Shown here: piece by piece, positions 61,935 to 64,000 of the stretch
Layout: every line of letters starts with the position of its first letter
Numbering within the stretch: the first letter of the stretch is position 1
Assembly: GCF_015751905.1 (NCBI RefSeq)
Contig: NZ_JADOUF010000001.1
Coordinates: 7,378,001-7,442,000, forward strand
Direction of reading: 5' to 3'
DNA length: 64,000 nt
Source: Longispora fulva
GTDB taxonomy: Bacteria > Actinomycetota > Actinomycetes > Mycobacteriales > Micromonosporaceae
Translations under genes and position numbers: made by a program
The notes under the pieces: model-generated
Told to the model about the DNA's origin: nothing
What the model saw: the letters and a program-made list of their open reading frames with translations, nothing else
Database searches by the model: none

Positions 61935-62942
61935 GTGCAGATTGGCGTGAACGTCCCGAACTTCGGTCCCGGCACCGACCCCGGCGTGCTGCGGAGTTGG
62001 GCGCGGACGGTGGAGGGGCTGGGCTATGACCTGTTGATGGTCTCCGACCACGTCGCGATCACCCCGGACGTGGCGGAACGGTACCCGGCGCCGTTCTACG
62101 AGCCGTTCACCACCCTCAGCTGGTTGGCCGGGATCACGAGCCGGGTCCGGTTGGGCACGACGGTGCTGCTCATGCCGTACCGGCATCCGTTGCTCGTCGC
62201 CCGGATGGCCGCCAACCTCCACCAGCTCAGCGGGGGCCGGCTGGTGCTCGGCGTGGGGGTCGGCTGGGCGCGGCAGGAGTTCGAGGCGCTCGGCGTGCGG
62301 TTCGACCGGCGCGGTCGGCTGACCGACGAGCATCTGCTGGCGCTCCGGGCCGCCTGGGCTGACGAGGACGACTACGCGGCCGGGCGGGTTCCGATCTGGG
62401 TCGGCGGCAACAGTGACGCCGCCCTGCGCCGGACGGTCCGGCTCGGAGACGCCTGGCATCCGCTGCGGTTCACCCTCGACTGGTTCCGGGCGGCGGTGGA
62501 CAGGTTGCGGGCCGTGGCGGCTGAGGAGCGGCGACCGGTACCGGCCCTGGCGCCCCGGATCACGCTGCGGCTGACCGAGGAACCGGTGACCGCGCCTGAT
62601 CGGGGGGCCGGCGAGGGCACCATCGATCAGGTCGTCGATGATCTGGGGCATCTTCGTGGGTTCGGGGTCGAGACTGTGGTGCTGGACCCGTATCAGGGTG
62701 ATCCGGCGGAGACGCTTCGGCCTGAGGTGGCGTGGGGGATGCTCGAGGCGGTGGCGGCTCGCCTCGTGCCGGCCAGAGACCGTGGGTCGGCTGAGGGCCG
62801 TGGGTCGGTCGCGGGTCGTAAGCCGGGCGCTGACCGGGAGTCGCCTGCGAGCCGTGGGTCGGGCACCGATCGTGAGTCGCCCGCGGACCGTGAGGCCGTT
62901 GCCGATCGTGTGTCTGCCGCACGTGGTGCGGACCGCACGTGA
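61935..62942 (+). CDS. LLM-class F420-dependent oxidoreductase with repetitive C-terminus
   Basis: 335 residues. Luciferase-like TIM barrel (1-~280): GVNVPNFGP start, SDHVAI, RVRLGTTVLLMPYRHP and GGRLVLGVGVGW are typical of F420-dependent reductases. The last ~55 residues (from ~282) are an Arg/Gly/Asp/Ser-rich tail of degenerate repeats (DRGS, DRES, GRGS) not expected in the family. It is divergent from the AsnC regulator and likely controlled by it. The substrate is unknown. Confidence 0.87.
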   Translation: MQIGVNVPNFGPGTDPGVLRSWARTVEGLGYDLLMVSDHVAITPDVAERYPAPFYEPFTTLSWLAGITSRVRLGTTVLLMPYRHPLLVARMAANLHQLSGGRLVLGVGVGWARQEFEALGVRFDRRGRLTDEHLLALRAAWADEDDYAAGRVPIWVGGNSDAALRRTVRLGDAWHPLRFTLDWFRAAVDRLRAVAAEERRPVPALAPRITLRLTEEPVTAPDRGAGEGTIDQVVDDLGHLRGFGVETVVLDPYQGDPAETLRPEVAWGMLEAVAARLVPARDRGSAEGRGSVAGRKPGADRESPASRGSGTDRESPADREAVADRVSAARGADRT

Positions 62943-63045
62943 CGCGCCCAGCCACCGGCCAGGCACCTTGCACACAGCAGCCACACGATACGACCCCCGC
63001 GACCCCTGGCGACACCGGCATCCACTCTCTCCGAAAGGAACACGC

Positions 63046-63471
63046 ATGACGCCCGACGACGAACGCCACCTCCGCAGGGCACTGGAACTCGCGGTCTCAG
63101 CACGGGCCACCGGAGATGGCCCGTTCGCGTCCCTCCTCGTGGGCCCGGACGGCCAGGTCCTCATCGAGGCCCACAACACCGTTGACGTCGACAACGACAT
63201 CACCGCGCATCCAGAGCTGAAACTGGCCCGCTGGGCAGCGCGCGAACTCGACCTGGACACCGCGGCCGGCACCACCATGTACACCAGTTGCCAGCCCTGC
63301 GGCATGTGCCAGGGTGCGATCGAACGCTCTGGCATCGGCCGGGTCGTGTTCGCGCTGTCCACCGCCCAGCTCACCGCCCTCAAGCCGCCGGCCCCACCGA
63401 AGACGGTCCGCCTGGAGGGCCCATCGTTGCCGGACGAGGCGGGCGTCCCGCTGGCCGGCTACTACCTGTGA
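63046..63471 (+). CDS. Nucleoside/guanine deaminase-like zinc enzyme
   Basis: 141 residues. Cytidine-deaminase fold of the tRNA adenosine/guanine deaminase group: zinc and proton-shuttle motif HPE (in TAHPELKLARWAA, where HAE is usual) and PCGMC. It probably deaminates a nucleobase or nucleoside in the cytosol. AAAGGA precedes ATG 63046. The upstream 103 bases hold no gene. Confidence 0.87.
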   Translation: MTPDDERHLRRALELAVSARATGDGPFASLLVGPDGQVLIEAHNTVDVDNDITAHPELKLARWAARELDLDTAAGTTMYTSCQPCGMCQGAIERSGIGRVVFALSTAQLTALKPPAPPKTVRLEGPSLPDEAGVPLAGYYL

Positions 63472-63599
63472 ACCCCGGGCGTCCGTGCGGTGCGGGATCT
63501 GCGATCTGACCCAGCTGCCGCGCCGGCTGGTCCCGCCCAACCAGCCCCTGGCGTCGGCAGGCTACACTCCAGTTCTAGAACAGTTATATCAGAGGAAGA

Positions 63600-63671
63600 A
63601 TGTCAGTTCTAGAACTCTCATTATTGACTTTGGTCTCCCGATCCGGCATTCTTGTCGCGGGGCAGGCGTGA
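63600..63671 (+). CDS. Possible 23-residue leader peptide upstream of trpB
   Basis: ATG 63600 follows AGAGGAAG and reads MSVLELSLLTLVSRSGILVA plus GQA, ending with TGA in the loop of the 63656-63682 hairpin. It is Leu-rich, has no Trp, and contains a TTA codon, rare in such genomes. It may be a regulatory leader, or only a chance frame if the promoter at 63624 is the real one. Confidence 0.3.
   Translation: MSVLELSLLTLVSRSGILVAGQA
63624..63652 (+). promoter_or_regulatory. Candidate trpB promoter
   Basis: TTGACT, 17 bases, CATTCT; predicted start near 63659, right at the stem-loop. It lies just downstream of the second GTTCTAGAAC dyad. Confidence 0.45.
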
Positions 63672-63682
63672 CCTGCCCCGCG
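63656..63682 (+). terminator. Stem-loop in trpB leader
   Basis: Perfect 11-base arms CGCGGGGCAGG / CCTGCCCCGCG around CGTGA, 25 bases before the trpB start. It could be an attenuator or a 5'-end stabiliser. Confidence 0.6.
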
Positions 63683-63706
63683 GCCTCCAGGTGGATCGAG
63701 GAAACT

Positions 63707-64000
63707 GTGAGTGCGGAGTTGATGGGACTGCCCTCTGCGGACGGGCGCTTCGGGGATTTCGGCGGGCGGTTCGTGCCCGAGCCGATCGTGCCGGCCTGCC
63801 TGGAGCTGGAGGAGGCGTTCCGTGCGGCCTGGGCGGATCCGGAGTTCCACGCGGAGCTGCGGGGGCTGTTGAAGCAGTACAGCGGGCGGCCCACACCGGT
63901 CACCGAGTGCCACCGGCTGTCGGCGAAGCTGGGTGTCCGGGTGCTGGTGAAGCGCGAGGACCTCAACCACACCGGTAGCCACAAAATCAACAATGTCCTC
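63707..64000 (+). CDS. trpB: Tryptophan synthase beta subunit, N-terminal part (cut by window edge)
   Basis: 98 codons visible. FGDFGGRFVPEPIVPACLELEEAF, then YSGRPTPVTEC and KREDLNHTGSHKINN with the PLP lysine are diagnostic TrpB segments. It makes tryptophan from indole and serine. No trpC or other trp gene precedes it; whether trpA follows cannot be seen. GAGGAA precedes GTG 63707. It could be a second, stand-alone TrpB copy. Confidence 0.93.
   Translation, partial: MSAELMGLPSADGRFGDFGGRFVPEPIVPACLELEEAFRAAWADPEFHAELRGLLKQYSGRPTPVTECHRLSAKLGVRVLVKREDLNHTGSHKINNVL

Larger units (their letters stand above)
63472..63706 (+). promoter_or_regulatory. trpB control region with two GTTCTAGAAC dyads
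   Basis: An AT-rich island in GC-rich DNA. Perfect palindromes GTTCTAGAAC at 63572-63581 and 63606-63615 (34 bases apart), a TACACT -10-like box at 63563-63568, a second promoter TTGACT-N17-CATTCT at 63624-63652 and an 11-bp stem-loop at 63656-63682. The repeats suggest cooperative binding of a dimeric regulator. Confidence 0.55.

Overview
The window is high-GC actinobacterial chromosome, most likely Micromonosporaceae. The signs are GTG starts, many start codons lying 6-8 bases after a TANNNT-type -10 box (leaderless genes), a tandem clpP1-clpP2-clpX cluster behind trigger factor, an F420-type LLM oxidoreductase, truncated haemoglobin O, a DUF5753/DUF397 regulator pair and a DUF5130 protein. 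No phage, insertion sequence, plasmid gene or CRISPR array was seen, so this looks like core or near-core chromosome with a few lineage-specific clusters.

Left part (1-11.6 kb): the end of an M20 peptidase, a beta-lactamase-like lipoprotein, a GNAT acetyltransferase, a SURF1 / small membrane protein pair and a class A penicillin-binding protein. A three-gene overlapping operon for corrinoid and sirohaem metabolism follows: CobC-like aminotransferase, cobT and a CysG-type fusion. Then come a secreted AMIN-like protein, the DUF5753/DUF397 pair and a Uma2-family protein. Trehalose genes (11.6-15.6 kb): otsA overlaps a gene encoding an OtsB phosphatase fused to a GH15 hydrolase.

Cell-surface cluster (15.7-29.6 kb): a polytopic GT-C-like protein, two tandem paralogous giant membrane-anchored proteins (beta-propeller-like, three FN3 domains, SH3-like end), MoxR ATPase, DUF58 protein, a TgpA-like transglutaminase whose catalytic Cys and His are replaced, and a convergent Ser/Thr kinase carrying an extracellular FN3-like domain. 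This is the most distinctive block. Each FN3 gene and moxR is preceded by a strong stem-loop.

Middle (29.6-56.6 kb): ettA with a thioesterase and a conserved hypothetical; a YbjN-like protein; a TrmB/LuxR-type regulator; twin M1 peptidase lipoproteins behind a secreted propeller protein; glbO, an MFS exporter, an MscS channel, an HNH nuclease; a class F sortase beside a likely substrate; kynureninase; DUF5130; pepN; DUF1015; rpiB; a sugar epimerase; an unusual kinase; a PhyH dioxygenase and a tyrosine phosphatase. Right part (56.6-64 kb): tRNA-Gly and tRNA-Pro, tig, clpP1, clpP2, clpX, a divergent AsnC regulator / LLM oxidoreductase pair, a deaminase, and the start of trpB behind an AT-rich control region with two GTTCTAGAAC dyads.

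Outside the genes, the main novelties are a four-copy intergenic element that always lies just after the stop codon of a plus-strand gene, a 95-base multi-segment palindrome after rpiB, and the trpB control region. Functions are inferred by reading translated sequence; no database search was run.
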